Source: an uncultured Rhodospirillaceae bacterium (GTDB lineage Bacteria > Pseudomonadota > Alphaproteobacteria > Rhodospirillales > UBA2165). Taken from it: a stretch of 64,000 bases of DNA. The DNA is taken from contig CAJWAR010000010.1 in assembly GCA_913020445.1 (NCBI GenBank), positions 28,752 through 92,751 on the forward strand, in the 5' to 3' direction. Below are positions 42,358 to 52,275 of this stretch, in pieces. The notes under the pieces are model-generated. The model worked only from the letters and a program-made list of their open reading frames with translations. It was not told where the DNA came from and searched no databases. The position numbers and the translations under genes were made by a program. The number at the start of each line of letters is the position of its first letter. Within the stretch, counting starts at the first letter, position 1.

Positions 42358-42924
42358 TTAAAGCGCCGGATGATCTTCAGGTTCGTCCTTTACCCGGTCA
42401 ATATCGGGCTGTTTTATCTCCAGGCGTCCAGTCGCCATTTGCCACATCATTATCAAGAGAATAATCACGGTGATCATCGAAAGGCCCGATAGGCTGTAGA
42501 GCAAGGGCGCCCTGGACAAGCCCAAATCTTCGGTGACAAAATTAGCTTCGGCCTCGTCAATCCCCGCCGCGATCAACCGTTCCGCGATAAAGGCGATGAC
42601 GCAGGCACTGCCGACTAAGGTTGCAAATTGCTGCACAAAGCGGAATTTTCCCCGGATAAAGCTGTCGAACAAATCAACCGTGATGTGCGTGCGCGAATGG
42701 GTAACAAGCGGCAACGCGGCAAAGGTCACGACGCCGAGTAGTAAGCCGACAATTTCGAAAGTCCCCTGGATCGGCGCGCTGAATACGTAGCGGCCTATGA
42801 CATCAGCAAAGGTCAAGGCCGCCATGGCGAAAATCATGATCGCCGCAACTATTTTCAGCGCCTTGAATACCAAATTGGATTGCCGGGCGCCCGCTTCGGC
42901 GCCCAGCATATCTTGATCAGACAC
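42358..42924 (-). CDS. TRAP transporter small permease (DctQ type), system 1
   Basis: A 188-residue protein with four membrane segments, typical of DctQ: VFKALKIVAAIMIFAMAALTFADVIGRYVFSAPIQGTF at the start, GVVTFAALPLVTHSRTHITVDLF and the YSLSGLSMITVIILLIMMW helix. It pairs with DctM. Starts with GTG. The C-terminal tail is acidic (KDEPEDHPAL). Lies between DctP and DctM in the first TRAP operon. Confidence 0.88.
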   Translation of the reverse strand: MSDQDMLGAEAGARQSNLVFKALKIVAAIMIFAMAALTFADVIGRYVFSAPIQGTFEIVGLLLGVVTFAALPLVTHSRTHITVDLFDSFIRGKFRFVQQFATLVGSACVIAFIAERLIAAGIDEAEANFVTEDLGLSRAPLLYSLSGLSMITVIILLIMMWQMATGRLEIKQPDIDRVKDEPEDHPAL

Positions 42925-42937
42925 GATTACCTATCGC

Positions 42938-43948
42938 TTAGAACTGCGACTTAAAGAAATCGAGAGCGGCTTTGCCGTCAACGCCTTTCGACGCCGCAAT
43001 TTTCAGCCAGTCATCAACCGCAAACTGCGCTTTCTTGCGAATATTGGCAACGAATTCCGGGCTTGCTTTATGGTATTTGATGCCCTTTTTCAAAGCCAGT
43101 CCGCGCGCCTTCTTATCGAGGACATCGACCCGCTTGCCGGCATTGATGGCGATGGTGTCGCCGGAAATGCTGGTGATCGCTTTCTTTTCAGCCGCCGACA
43201 ATCCATTCCACTTCTTGAGGCTGAAGAGGAAAGAGAAGTTATTGGACTGGAACCCGCCCGGAATGGTCGTGATGTGTTTGATATACGGCATCAATTTGAA
43301 AACCATCAGCGTATATTCAGACGTCACCGAACCTTTGACGATGCCCTTGGACACGACATTGAACATCTTGACGCCCGGCACTGAGACAACGACCGCGCCC
43401 ATATTTTTCATCATTTTATTGGGAATGCCATTGATCGCCCAAATCTTGTAGTTTTTAAGATCAGACATTTTCGTGATCGGTTTGTCGGCGAGGAAATTAG
43501 CGGCAGAAATTGTCCATTGCCCCAAAAGTTTCATGCCTTTGTATTCATTGGCTTTAGCTAGGAATTTGGCATGAGTGCGCCACATGGCGAGGCCGCGTTT
43601 TTCGGCTGATGAAGCACCAAATGGAATCTGCGCAATATTCGGCAGTTTAAGGCGGCCGCTTTCAAAGTTGTTGGCGAGCATCGCCGCATCGGCAATACCT
43701 TTGGAAACCATATTCCATTGCTTTGGTGGCGGCGCTAAAGATTTCTCCGTAAATTTAACTTTGACGCTGCCGTTGGTGACGCGTGCAACGTCTTTGGCCC
43801 ATGGAATAAACATGCCGACATTGAACGGATGTTTTGCCGGAACAAATCTATTAAACAAAATTTCGGTTTCAGCTTTAACCGGTGTCACGGAAAGTGCACC
43901 GCCCATTACCGCAGCAGCTACTGCAACACTTAAGATACGACTAGACAT
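42938..43948 (-). CDS. TRAP transporter substrate-binding protein (DctP type), system 1
   Basis: A 336-residue periplasmic protein. Signal peptide with cleavage near VKA (residue 26), mature start ETEILFNRFVPAKHPFNVG. DctP-type features are KDVARVTNGSVKVKF, the conserved WAINGIPNKMMKNMGAVVVSVPGVKMF region containing the ligand-facing residues, and the C-terminal KKAQFAVDDWLKI. The usual Arg of DctP that clamps a carboxylate is not obvious, so a non-standard ligand is possible. AGGGAGA precedes the ATG. First gene of the operon. Confidence 0.88.
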   Translation of the reverse strand: MSSRILSVAVAAAVMGGALSVTPVKAETEILFNRFVPAKHPFNVGMFIPWAKDVARVTNGSVKVKFTEKSLAPPPKQWNMVSKGIADAAMLANNFESGRLKLPNIAQIPFGASSAEKRGLAMWRTHAKFLAKANEYKGMKLLGQWTISAANFLADKPITKMSDLKNYKIWAINGIPNKMMKNMGAVVVSVPGVKMFNVVSKGIVKGSVTSEYTLMVFKLMPYIKHITTIPGGFQSNNFSFLFSLKKWNGLSAAEKKAITSISGDTIAINAGKRVDVLDKKARGLALKKGIKYHKASPEFVANIRKKAQFAVDDWLKIAASKGVDGKAALDFFKSQF

Positions 43949-44119
43949 TTTTGAGTTCTCCCTGTTGTTGGATTAACAGTACTACGCTGTTAATCATTAA
44001 ATTACCCCGTACTCCATTGGTGTAACGGAATAAAATTCCGATTTCAACGGTGAATTGCTTTTCACTCTCATTATGACAGCAAAACAGACAAATTTAAGGC
44101 AAAATCCCACTCTACAGGA

Positions 44120-45436
44120 TTAACTTGCGGGACCCATGATGTAATCCGGCAGGAACGTCACGATCTCAGGGAAGATGCTCATAATGATAATGCCCAAGAC
44201 CATGCAAAGCATGAACGGCATCGCACCCTTTAAAATCGTTGGCAGTGAGACATCCGGCACTATGCCGTTAATGACATAAAGGTTGAGCCCGACCGGCGGC
44301 GTGATCAGCCCGATCTCCATATTGACGGTGAAGATGACAGCAAACCAATACGGATCAAAGCCGAGCCCGGTGACAATCGGCAGCAAAATCGGCGCCGTCA
44401 TCAGGATCACGGCGACCGGCGGCAGGAAAAAACCGGCGACCAGCAGAAATACATTGATGATACCCATCAGCACCCATTTATTGACCGATAACGAGACAAT
44501 GGTTTCAGCAACCGCCTGGGTGACGAACAATGAAGACAAGGCGAAACTGAACAAAGCCGATGCGCCAATGATCATCAGGATCATCACGCTTTCCTTCATG
44601 GCATCACTGAGGATCGCCCAAATTTTGGTTGGCTGATAAATCTTATAAATGACCGCCACCAGAATAAGGCAGAAAAATGCGCCGACGCCGGCGGCCTCTG
44701 AAGGTGTCGCGACACCGCCATAAAGGACAAACAAGACAGCGATGATGATCACTAGAAACGGAAAGACCTTGGGCACCAGCTCGAACTTTTGTTTGAGCGT
44801 AAAGCCGGTTTCTTTGGTGCCAAATTTAAAGCCTGCTTTCCACGCGGCAAAAATTGACCACACCATAAAGAGGGCCGTTAACAATAGACCCGGCAGAAAT
44901 CCCGCCAGGAACAAACGGCCAATCGAGGTCTCGGTCGAGATGCCGTAGACGATCATGGTAATGCTGGGGGGAATGAGAATGCCGAGTGTTCCGCCAGCGG
45001 CAATGGCGCCGGTCGCCAAGCCATCCGGGAAACCGCGCAGGCGCATTTCAGGAATGCCCATTTTGCCGATCGCCGCGCAAGTGGCCGGCGATGATCCGCT
45101 GAGGGCAGCAAAGATGGAGCACGCACCCAAGTTTGAAATAATTAATCCACCTGGTACCCGGTGGAGCCATCGATCCAATACTTCATACAAATCCTTACCG
45201 GCCGGTGACACCGCGATCGCCACGCCCATGACAATAAACATTGGAATAGAGACCAGCGAAAATTCAGCCAGTCCTTCAAAAAAGGTGTCGGCCAAGACAT
45301 CCAGCGTGCCAGGGCCTTCGAAAATTATTAGAAAAGTCATCGCCACCAAGCCAAGGCCGAAAGCGACCGGAATACCGGTCGCTAAAACGGCAATAGTGGA
45401 AACGCAAACTAATGCGCCAATGACGAGCGGGCTCAT
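44120..45436 (-). CDS. TRAP transporter large permease (DctM type), system 2
   Basis: A 438-residue DctM protein distinct from that of system 1: FPDGLATGAIAAGGTLGILIPPSITMIVYGI and TPSEAAGVGAFFCL, GLNLYVINGIVPDVS. It has about 12 helices. Start overlaps the stop of DctQ by one base (TAATG), so the pair is translationally coupled. Second of two complete TRAP systems in tandem; not a recent duplicate, as sequences differ clearly. Confidence 0.92.
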   Translation of the reverse strand: MSPLVIGALVCVSTIAVLATGIPVAFGLGLVAMTFLIIFEGPGTLDVLADTFFEGLAEFSLVSIPMFIVMGVAIAVSPAGKDLYEVLDRWLHRVPGGLIISNLGACSIFAALSGSSPATCAAIGKMGIPEMRLRGFPDGLATGAIAAGGTLGILIPPSITMIVYGISTETSIGRLFLAGFLPGLLLTALFMVWSIFAAWKAGFKFGTKETGFTLKQKFELVPKVFPFLVIIIAVLFVLYGGVATPSEAAGVGAFFCLILVAVIYKIYQPTKIWAILSDAMKESVMILMIIGASALFSFALSSLFVTQAVAETIVSLSVNKWVLMGIINVFLLVAGFFLPPVAVILMTAPILLPIVTGLGFDPYWFAVIFTVNMEIGLITPPVGLNLYVINGIVPDVSLPTILKGAMPFMLCMVLGIIIMSIFPEIVTFLPDYIMGPAS

Positions 45437-45975
45437 TAGTGAACGCTCCTCTCGCCATCAGTGATGCCAAACGGCATCTCGCGACCTGTCGCAATGGCCA
45501 AAATATCGGCAATATATTGGAGGCAAAGCAGGCCAATACCGATCGGCAGCGCGATATATGGAATCCAAAGTGGCAGGGACCAAACCGTATCTGTTCGCCA
45601 GCCTTTGGTCAGTGCTTCGTGGAATAATTCAAAGCCCATGATACCTAACGTGGCGCAGAAAATAAGCGCCAACACGCTCGATAAGAGGGCCAAGGTGTAG
45701 CGGCCTTTTTCACCAAGATAAACCGGTAACAGATCAACGTTCACATGACCTTTGATCAACAAAACATACGGACAACCGACCAAGGTCGCGCCAACCAAAG
45801 AGAAAATCACAAACTCAGTTTGCCAAATCGTCGAAGCACCCAAAACGTAGCGCATAAAGACCATTTGACAGACAACGAGAATGGCCATACCGACGAGAAA
45901 AGCAGCAACGACGCCACAAATTCGCGAAACGGCTTTGACCGCGTTTATGAATGCATCCATTGAACCGGCTTTCAA
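45436..45975 (-). CDS. TRAP transporter small permease (DctQ type), system 2
   Basis: A 179-residue four-helix membrane protein: AVSRICGVVAAFLVGMAILVVCQMVFMRYVLGASTIWQTEF and WSLPLWIPYIALPIGIGLLCLQYIADIL are the characteristic DctQ helices. It lies after a strong hairpin following the DctP gene and overlaps DctM at TAATG. Confidence 0.87.
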   Translation of the reverse strand: MKAGSMDAFINAVKAVSRICGVVAAFLVGMAILVVCQMVFMRYVLGASTIWQTEFVIFSLVGATLVGCPYVLLIKGHVNVDLLPVYLGEKGRYTLALLSSVLALIFCATLGIMGFELFHEALTKGWRTDTVWSLPLWIPYIALPIGIGLLCLQYIADILAIATGREMPFGITDGERSVH

Positions 45976-45990
45976 ATTATCAGAAATAAT

Positions 45991-46023
45991 CGCCCGCCCT
46001 CGGCGAAAAATGGAGGGCGGGCG
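45991..46023 (-). terminator. Perfect 11-base hairpin between dctP and dctQ of TRAP system 2
   Basis: CGCCCGCCCTC (45991-46001) and GAGGGCGGGCG (46013-46023) are perfectly complementary around an 11-base loop. On the minus strand it follows the DctP stop and precedes ATTATTTC. Position suggests a partial terminator or mRNA stabiliser that gives more binding protein than membrane subunits. Confidence 0.65.
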
Positions 46024-46039
46024 AGCATCAGATTAGCAC

Positions 46040-47047
46040 TTATTTTACCGCAAGCGCTTTCTTAATCAGTTCCTTACCGCCAGGAACTTTTTCAGAGAAG
46101 ATTTTGTAAGATGTTTTTTGGGCGATATCTTTCCAAGCCTGGGCCTGCGCACCCGTCATTTCAACAACTTTGACGCCGGCTTTTTTGTAAGCAGTGACCA
46201 ATTTGTCGTCGAGACCTTTGGCTTTGCTGGTCATATAACGCTCGGCAACTTTACCAGCAGCCTTAAGCGCAGCCTGTTGTTTACCGTTCAATTTATTCCA
46301 GCTTTTCTTTGACATCAGGATGGGCTCATACATAAACCACAAAGCGAATTTGCCGGGAGCTGTCAGACATTTAACCTGTTCATAAATACGATAGGATACA
46401 AAGCTGCCTGAGCTTGTATTAGCCGCATCAAGAACGCCCGTTTGCATGGCCTGGTAAATCGCCGAGCTTGACATCGAAGCGATCGATGCACCGGCGCCAA
46501 CCAACATTTGTTCAAAGGCTGGACCAGCTGCGCGGGTCACCTGACCTTTCATGGTTTCAGGTCCAAGGATGCAATTTTTCTTGGAAGCAAAACCACCGGC
46601 AAGCCACGCGTCTGACAACACAACAACACCTGCTTTATCGATGATTTTCTTGATGTCATCCATGAACGGTGACGAATTCAGACGTAATGCGTGATCGTGG
46701 TTTTTCACCAGACCCGGCATCAACGTCGCACTGAATTGAGGATGACGGCCACTGGCGTAATCAAGCGGGAATGCTGAAATATCCAACTGGCCTTTGACCA
46801 TGGCATTCCATTGTGCTTTTGGCTTGAACAGGGATTTGCCGGGATAGACTTTAACGTCAACGCCAACATTCGCTTTTTTCATTTCTTTAGCAATAATTTG
46901 CACCATTTCGTCGCGTACATCACCTTTGCCGCCCGGCCATTGGTGAGATGCTTTAAGTGTCAATGCACTTGCGGACATACCGGTGAACGCCACTGCCAAT
47001 CCGACTGCTATAGCAGTACCTGATAATAATTTGTTTGATAATCTCAT
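46040..47047 (-). CDS. TRAP transporter substrate-binding protein (DctP type), system 2
   Basis: A 335-residue periplasmic solute receptor. Signal peptide with cleavage near ASA (residue 28), mature LKASHQWPGGKGDVRDEMVQII. The segment MKGQVTRAAGPAFEQMLVGAGASIASM includes the Arg that typically contacts a carboxylate ligand. SSGSFVSYRIYEQVKCLT and the C-terminal AGVKVVEMTGAQAQAWKDIA are typical. First gene of the operon and separated from DctQ by a perfect hairpin. Divergent from rnd. Confidence 0.9.
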   Translation of the reverse strand: MRLSNKLLSGTAIAVGLAVAFTGMSASALTLKASHQWPGGKGDVRDEMVQIIAKEMKKANVGVDVKVYPGKSLFKPKAQWNAMVKGQLDISAFPLDYASGRHPQFSATLMPGLVKNHDHALRLNSSPFMDDIKKIIDKAGVVVLSDAWLAGGFASKKNCILGPETMKGQVTRAAGPAFEQMLVGAGASIASMSSSAIYQAMQTGVLDAANTSSGSFVSYRIYEQVKCLTAPGKFALWFMYEPILMSKKSWNKLNGKQQAALKAAGKVAERYMTSKAKGLDDKLVTAYKKAGVKVVEMTGAQAQAWKDIAQKTSYKIFSEKVPGGKELIKKALAVK

Positions 47048-47240
47048 TGATTTTCTCCCGAATGAGTTTTTAGATTTTTATGTAACGTTGGTCCTGCGCT
47101 TCTTTTATCACTCAACTGTGAACGAGTTACAAGAAATTAATACGTCCGGCAGGTGTATAATTCGATTACGGTGCTGCCGCTTAGATAATTATCAACCATG
47201 GTGCTTTTGCTCCGGCAAAAAAATGTGTATGACAGCGGCC

Positions 47241-48401
47241 ATGCCTATTATTACCGACACTGCCGCCTTAGCTGAATTCTGTGAGCACCTAGCAAAATCG
47301 ACCTACATTACCGTCGATACCGAGTTTATGCGTGAGAAGACCTATTGGCCGCAATTGTGTCTGGTTCAATTGGCTGATGACGAAAAAGCAATGGCAGTTG
47401 ACGCCGAGGCCGAAAATATCGATCTTACGCCCCTGTTCGATTTGATGGCCGATAAAAGCGTCTTAAAAGTCTTCCATGCGGCGCGCCAAGACCTTGAAAT
47501 TTTCTATAAACTTGGCGGCGCCTTACCGACCCCGCTTTTTGATACCCAGGTTGCCGCTATGGTTTGTGGATTTGGGGAATCGGTCGGCTATGAGACGCTG
47601 GTGAATAAGCTGGTTGGCGAACAAGTCGACAAATCTTCCCGCTTCACCGATTGGTCACACCGGCCGCTAACCGATAAACAGATTAATTATGCGCTTGCCG
47701 ACGTCATTCATTTACGCCCAATTTATGAAAAGCTTGAAGCTAAACTCACCAAAAGCGGCCGACATGATTGGCTGGATGAAGAGCTGGCAAAACTCACTGA
47801 TGAAACCATCTATCAGTTTCCACCCCGCGAAGCTTGGCGCCGGGTGAAAGCGCGCAATCCCAAGCCCCGTTTCCTGGCGGTCTTGCGTGAAATTACGGCA
47901 TGGCGGGAAACTGAGGCGCAGAAGCGAGACCTGCCGAGAAACCGGGTATTGCGCGACGAGGCCTTGGTTGAAATTGCTCACCACACACCGAAGAACGTAA
48001 AAGAGCTTGCCCGCACCCGTGGCCTCGGTCAAAGGCTGGCAGAAGGCAGTAGCGGTGAGCAGCTATTGCAAGCCGTTGAAGCAGGTCTGAATTTGCCGGA
48101 TGAAGAATGCCCCAAAGTACCTCGCCGGCCAAATCTGCCGCGCGGCATTGGCCCGGTTACGGATCTCCTAAAAGTGCTGCTGAAAATGAAATGTGAGCAG
48201 CAGGAAGTCGCGCAAAAACTTATCGCCAGTGGTGATGATATCGAAAAGATCGCAGCCTATGGCGAGCAAGCAGATGTGCCCGCGATGACTGGCTGGCGCC
48301 GTCAGCTATTTGGTGACGACGCGCTCAATCTTAGAGATGGTAAACTCGCCTTGGTGATTAATGGCCAAGCCTTGGAACTGGTCGAGATCGAAGACGATTA
48401 G
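47241..48401 (+). CDS. rnd: Ribonuclease D
   Basis: A 386-residue DEDD exonuclease that trims tRNA and other stable RNA 3' ends. Exo I is ITVDTEFMREKTYWPQLCLVQL, Exo II KVFHAARQDLEIF, Exo III YALADVIHLRPIYEKL. Two HRDC domains follow (about 205-290 and 295-370). The frame is open to 46983, but the family start near MPIITDTAALAEFC is at 47241, with ATG 47223 also possible. Neighbours ppx and ppk on the other strand are conserved company. Confidence 0.93.
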   Translation: MPIITDTAALAEFCEHLAKSTYITVDTEFMREKTYWPQLCLVQLADDEKAMAVDAEAENIDLTPLFDLMADKSVLKVFHAARQDLEIFYKLGGALPTPLFDTQVAAMVCGFGESVGYETLVNKLVGEQVDKSSRFTDWSHRPLTDKQINYALADVIHLRPIYEKLEAKLTKSGRHDWLDEELAKLTDETIYQFPPREAWRRVKARNPKPRFLAVLREITAWRETEAQKRDLPRNRVLRDEALVEIAHHTPKNVKELARTRGLGQRLAEGSSGEQLLQAVEAGLNLPDEECPKVPRRPNLPRGIGPVTDLLKVLLKMKCEQQEVAQKLIASGDDIEKIAAYGEQADVPAMTGWRRQLFGDDALNLRDGKLALVINGQALELVEIEDD

Positions 48402-48412
48402 GTGTATTTCGT

Positions 48413-49957
48413 TTACTTAATTTTACCCTTTAAATTCAGCAAATCCGCCAGTTCATCGAATAGCTTTTCAACACCCTCACCGATTAATACGCGGCTGGAA
48501 TCATCGACTTTCAACTTCAATTTATTTTTCGACATTTTGAGCTTGGTGCGCGGTAATATTCCTGGCACGCCGCCTGATAATAAATGGGCGAAACGCAAAG
48601 CGACACCCATAACACTGGCCCGATGCTGATCATTTTCAATTAACAGATCGCGAACCTGCCGGACTTCATATTGCTTACGTTTGCCGTCGTAACGAATAAA
48701 AACAGCCAGTGCTAGCATGATGCGTTGGCGGTGCGTGACGCCTGAAATCGGCAGCCGCAGAACACGAATAAAGGCGTGCAGCGCGCGATAGTCGGGATGC
48801 TCGGTCCAGCCAATATCACTAAGTAAGGCTGCGGCATGGCAAAGGCGATGGTAGTTTTCCGATTCATCCTTGAACAGCGGCCCCATCCAGGAAGCTATTT
48901 CCTCACCGTGCACCGAGAAACGGCCTCCCCGAATCGCAAACCCTTCACATGCACTGATCAGCGGATCCTCATCTTTCATTTCCAGTGGCAGCATTTCGAA
49001 GAACTGCCCTTCGCGCAAACCGTAGCCGGAAAATATCAATTGTTTGGGTCGCGTCACTTCGAGCAATCGATCGAGCACCAAGGCGGCGAATGGCAGCGTA
49101 TCAGCCCGGCGGCGCGCCACGCCGATCGTCTGCTCCAGCGATTTCGGGCTTTGACCACCAATGAGCTGGACAAAATTGCGCGCCTCCTCCGCATCCACGG
49201 TAAAATTATCAAGTACACTGAGCGGATATTTGGTTTGATCGATATAAATACGGGCTATCGCGCGCCAAGCGCCACCAACCGCGTAAAGCGTCCGGCCCGG
49301 TGCGTCACCGAGCCAACTACAACTATCAAATTGTTTGGCAATCAGGTCGCGGGCTCGATTTGGATCATTGTCTGAATCTTCGGCAATGCGCAAATGCCCA
49401 AGCGGCAATGTCGAACTGTTACCAAAATCACCGACATCAAGGGAAACCAGATCGAGACTACCACCACCCATATCACCTGAGATACCATCAGCTTTGGGCG
49501 AGCCGCCGAGAATACCCATGGCGCCAAGCCGGGCTTCCTCGGTGCCGGATAGGACCCGAACCGGGAAGCCAAAACGATGATTAATTTCTTCAACAAATTC
49601 TTTGCCATCCGAAGCTTCCCGAACGGCAGCGGTTGCCAGCAAGACGAATCTATCCACCTTCATCTCACGAACCAGATTGGTAAAGCGGCCAAGTGTCCGC
49701 ATTGCCAGCTCAACGCCTTCGGGATTAAGCCGGCCACTATGGCCGAGACCCTTGCCCAAACCGCAAGCGACGCGTTCATTAAAGATCGGCACCGGCAAAC
49801 GCGCCGGCGCATCAAAGACGACCAGGCGAACCGTATTGGAGCCGATATCAACAATACCGATGCGGCCATCCATCGATAAATTATCGTTTTCGGTCGTCGA
49901 TGAAATTGGCGACGTTGAAAATGATTTGCCAGGCAAGTGACTTTCCAAAGGAGACAT
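48413..49957 (-). CDS. ppx: Exopolyphosphatase
   Basis: A 514-residue Ppx/GppA protein, which hydrolyses terminal phosphate of polyphosphate and may also act on pppGpp. The N-terminal phosphate loop GIVDIGSNTVRLVVFD begins near residue 33, then SGDMGGGSLDLVSLD (second phosphate motif) and a C-terminal HD-like domain with HAAALLSDIGWTEHPDYR. The first 28 residues are Ser-rich and a shorter start (MDGRIG, 49873) is possible but lacks a ribosome-binding site. It follows ppk by 16 bases in a polyphosphate synthesis-degradation operon. Confidence 0.92.
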   Translation of the reverse strand: MSPLESHLPGKSFSTSPISSTTENDNLSMDGRIGIVDIGSNTVRLVVFDAPARLPVPIFNERVACGLGKGLGHSGRLNPEGVELAMRTLGRFTNLVREMKVDRFVLLATAAVREASDGKEFVEEINHRFGFPVRVLSGTEEARLGAMGILGGSPKADGISGDMGGGSLDLVSLDVGDFGNSSTLPLGHLRIAEDSDNDPNRARDLIAKQFDSCSWLGDAPGRTLYAVGGAWRAIARIYIDQTKYPLSVLDNFTVDAEEARNFVQLIGGQSPKSLEQTIGVARRRADTLPFAALVLDRLLEVTRPKQLIFSGYGLREGQFFEMLPLEMKDEDPLISACEGFAIRGGRFSVHGEEIASWMGPLFKDESENYHRLCHAAALLSDIGWTEHPDYRALHAFIRVLRLPISGVTHRQRIMLALAVFIRYDGKRKQYEVRQVRDLLIENDQHRASVMGVALRFAHLLSGGVPGILPRTKLKMSKNKLKLKVDDSSRVLIGEGVEKLFDELADLLNLKGKIK

Positions 49958-49973
49958 TCTAAATCGCTATCAC

Positions 49974-52121
49974 CTAAGAGCTATCCGAAACTAATCTCGG
50001 CATTTGTGGTTTGTGATCTTTCAACGCGCTACCCCGGCCTGAAAGGCTTGGATTGGTCATAAAATACGTATGCGCGCTGAAACTGTCCTTGTCGCTGGTC
50101 AAGCGGCCATAACTGCCATCAGCCATCATTTCCCAACTTTGCGTAACATCTGTGAGATTCGCGATCATAACCTGTTCAATGATCTGCTGGTGGACGGTCG
50201 GATTTTCGATCGGCACCATCACTTCAACGCGCCACAACAAATTCCTCGGCATCCAATCGGCAGATGAAATAAAGACCGCCGCATCAGACGACGGCAATTC
50301 CTTGCCGTTACCAAACACCACGATCCGTGAATGCTCAAGAAACCTGCCAATAATACTTTTTACCCGGATATTATCCGACAAGCCTGGAACACCGGGACGT
50401 AAGCAGCAGATGCCACGCACAATAAGATCGATTTGCACACCAGCGCTCGACGCCGCATATAGGGCATCGATAATCACCGGATCAACGATGGCGTTCATCT
50501 TGGCCCAAATGGTGGCGGGTTTGCCTGATTTGGCAAATTGAATTTCCCGATCGATCAACGCCAATACGCGATCACGCATATTCAACGGCGAAACCGACAA
50601 CTTGCTTAGGCCCTTGGGCTCAGTATAACCGGTCATGAAATTAAACACCTGTGCGGCATCGCGGCAAAGTTCCGGCTCACACGTAAAGAACGATAGGTCG
50701 GTATAAATTTTGGCGGTTTGCGGGTGATAGTTGCCAGTGCCGAAATGCGCATACGACCGTAGCCCATCGCCTTCACGTCTGACGACCAGACTGATTTTGG
50801 CATGGGTTTTTTTGTCAATAAATCCAAATACAACATTAGCGCCGGCGCGTTCCAAATCCCGCGCCCATTTGATGTTGGCTTCTTCATCGAAGCGCGCCTT
50901 CAATTCAACCATCGCCGTCACCGATTTGCCGGCTTCAGCAGCTTCGATCAAAGCGGCAACGGTCGGTGAATCATTGCTCGTCCGGTAAAGCGTCTGTTTA
51001 ACTGCAACGACATCCGGATCATGTGCGGCCTGGCGAATAAACTGCACGACCACATCAAAACTTTCATACGGATGATGTACAACAAAATCTTTCGCCCGAA
51101 TGGCTTGGAAACAATCGCCATCCAATTCCCGCACCCGTTCCGGAAAACGCGGCTCATAGGCGGCGAATTTCAAATCATTGCGTTCGATATCACAAAGCTC
51201 GCCGGTATCAGAAAGCCCAAGGAGACCGTCATGGCGAACAACATCAATTTTATCGACCCCGACCTCGTCAATAATCATCTGGCTAAGCTCATCCGGGATA
51301 TCTTTATTCACCGACAATCTAATAACCGAACCTTGGATACGTTGCTTTAGGGCCGACTGATAAGTCCGCATAAGATCTTCAGCTTCTTCATCGATTTCGA
51401 CTTCGGTATCGCGAATTACCCGAAACCAAGCGCCTTGTTTAACTTCAAAATCGGGGAAAATTTTGTCGAGATAGAGGCTGATGATATCTTCAACCAAAAT
51501 AAGCTTAACATCTTTGCCTGGTATTCGCACAAACCGCTCCAACATTTGCGGAAACGGGATCAAGGCCCGCATGTATTGGCCATCATCAATGCGGCGCAAT
51601 TGAAGCACCATCGAAAAACCTAAATTTGGGATAAATGGAAACGGATGCGCGGAATCAATCGCCAAGGGTGTCAGGATCGGAAAAACCTGATGGTCAAAAT
51701 ATTTCGCCAGCCAGCTTTCATCCTTTTTTGAAAGTTCGTCCCCCGACAATATGCTGACACCTGCTTTAGACATTTCAGCTCGTAGCGTCCGCCAGCATCC
51801 TTGTTGCACTTTCATCAAGTCGGAGGCTTTTTCTCTAATCATTTCCATTTGCTGAGCCGGCGTCAAACCGTCTTCACTCAGCGTCGTGATTTCGGCATCA
51901 ACTTGGCCTTTCAGCCCAGCCACACGAACCATGTAAAACTCATCCAAATTGGAGGCGGAAATGGATAGATATCTAATTCTCTCCAATACCGGCGCTGCCG
52001 TATTTTCGGCTTCTTCCAGAACGCGCGCATTAAAGGCCAGCCAGGAAAGCTCACGGTTGATAAACCGGCCTTTTGACTGAAAATCCAAATTTGCTACTTT
52101 TTCCGATGCCAAATTTGACAA
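49974..52121 (-). CDS. ppk: Polyphosphate kinase 1
   Basis: A 715-residue PPK1 that reversibly polymerises ATP gamma-phosphate into polyphosphate. The N-terminal helical domain starts FINRELSWLAFNARVLEEA. The catalytic phospholipase D-like half has HFGTGNYHPQTAKIYTDLSFFT, with the phosphorylated His, and the second His region FLEHSRIVVFGNGKE. Length fits the family. Upstream of ppx in the same operon; divergent from sixA. Confidence 0.96.
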   Translation of the reverse strand: MSNLASEKVANLDFQSKGRFINRELSWLAFNARVLEEAENTAAPVLERIRYLSISASNLDEFYMVRVAGLKGQVDAEITTLSEDGLTPAQQMEMIREKASDLMKVQQGCWRTLRAEMSKAGVSILSGDELSKKDESWLAKYFDHQVFPILTPLAIDSAHPFPFIPNLGFSMVLQLRRIDDGQYMRALIPFPQMLERFVRIPGKDVKLILVEDIISLYLDKIFPDFEVKQGAWFRVIRDTEVEIDEEAEDLMRTYQSALKQRIQGSVIRLSVNKDIPDELSQMIIDEVGVDKIDVVRHDGLLGLSDTGELCDIERNDLKFAAYEPRFPERVRELDGDCFQAIRAKDFVVHHPYESFDVVVQFIRQAAHDPDVVAVKQTLYRTSNDSPTVAALIEAAEAGKSVTAMVELKARFDEEANIKWARDLERAGANVVFGFIDKKTHAKISLVVRREGDGLRSYAHFGTGNYHPQTAKIYTDLSFFTCEPELCRDAAQVFNFMTGYTEPKGLSKLSVSPLNMRDRVLALIDREIQFAKSGKPATIWAKMNAIVDPVIIDALYAASSAGVQIDLIVRGICCLRPGVPGLSDNIRVKSIIGRFLEHSRIVVFGNGKELPSSDAAVFISSADWMPRNLLWRVEVMVPIENPTVHQQIIEQVMIANLTDVTQSWEMMADGSYGRLTSDKDSFSAHTYFMTNPSLSGRGSALKDHKPQMPRLVSDSS

Positions 52122-52275
52122 TTTATTGCACCCAATTCACGTTTTTCAATTTGCATTTTACGCCGTACAATATTAGGCAATATACCAGTATCTGAGAACA
52201 ATCACTCATGCAAATGACATAAATATGTCACTTTAACCAACCAACCATTTCAAAAAGAGCAAATTTATTCATTAA

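Noticed and set aside
46983..47240. N-terminal extension of ribonuclease D
   Set aside because: It overlaps the start of the divergent TRAP receptor gene and has no family match; the conserved protein begins near 47241.
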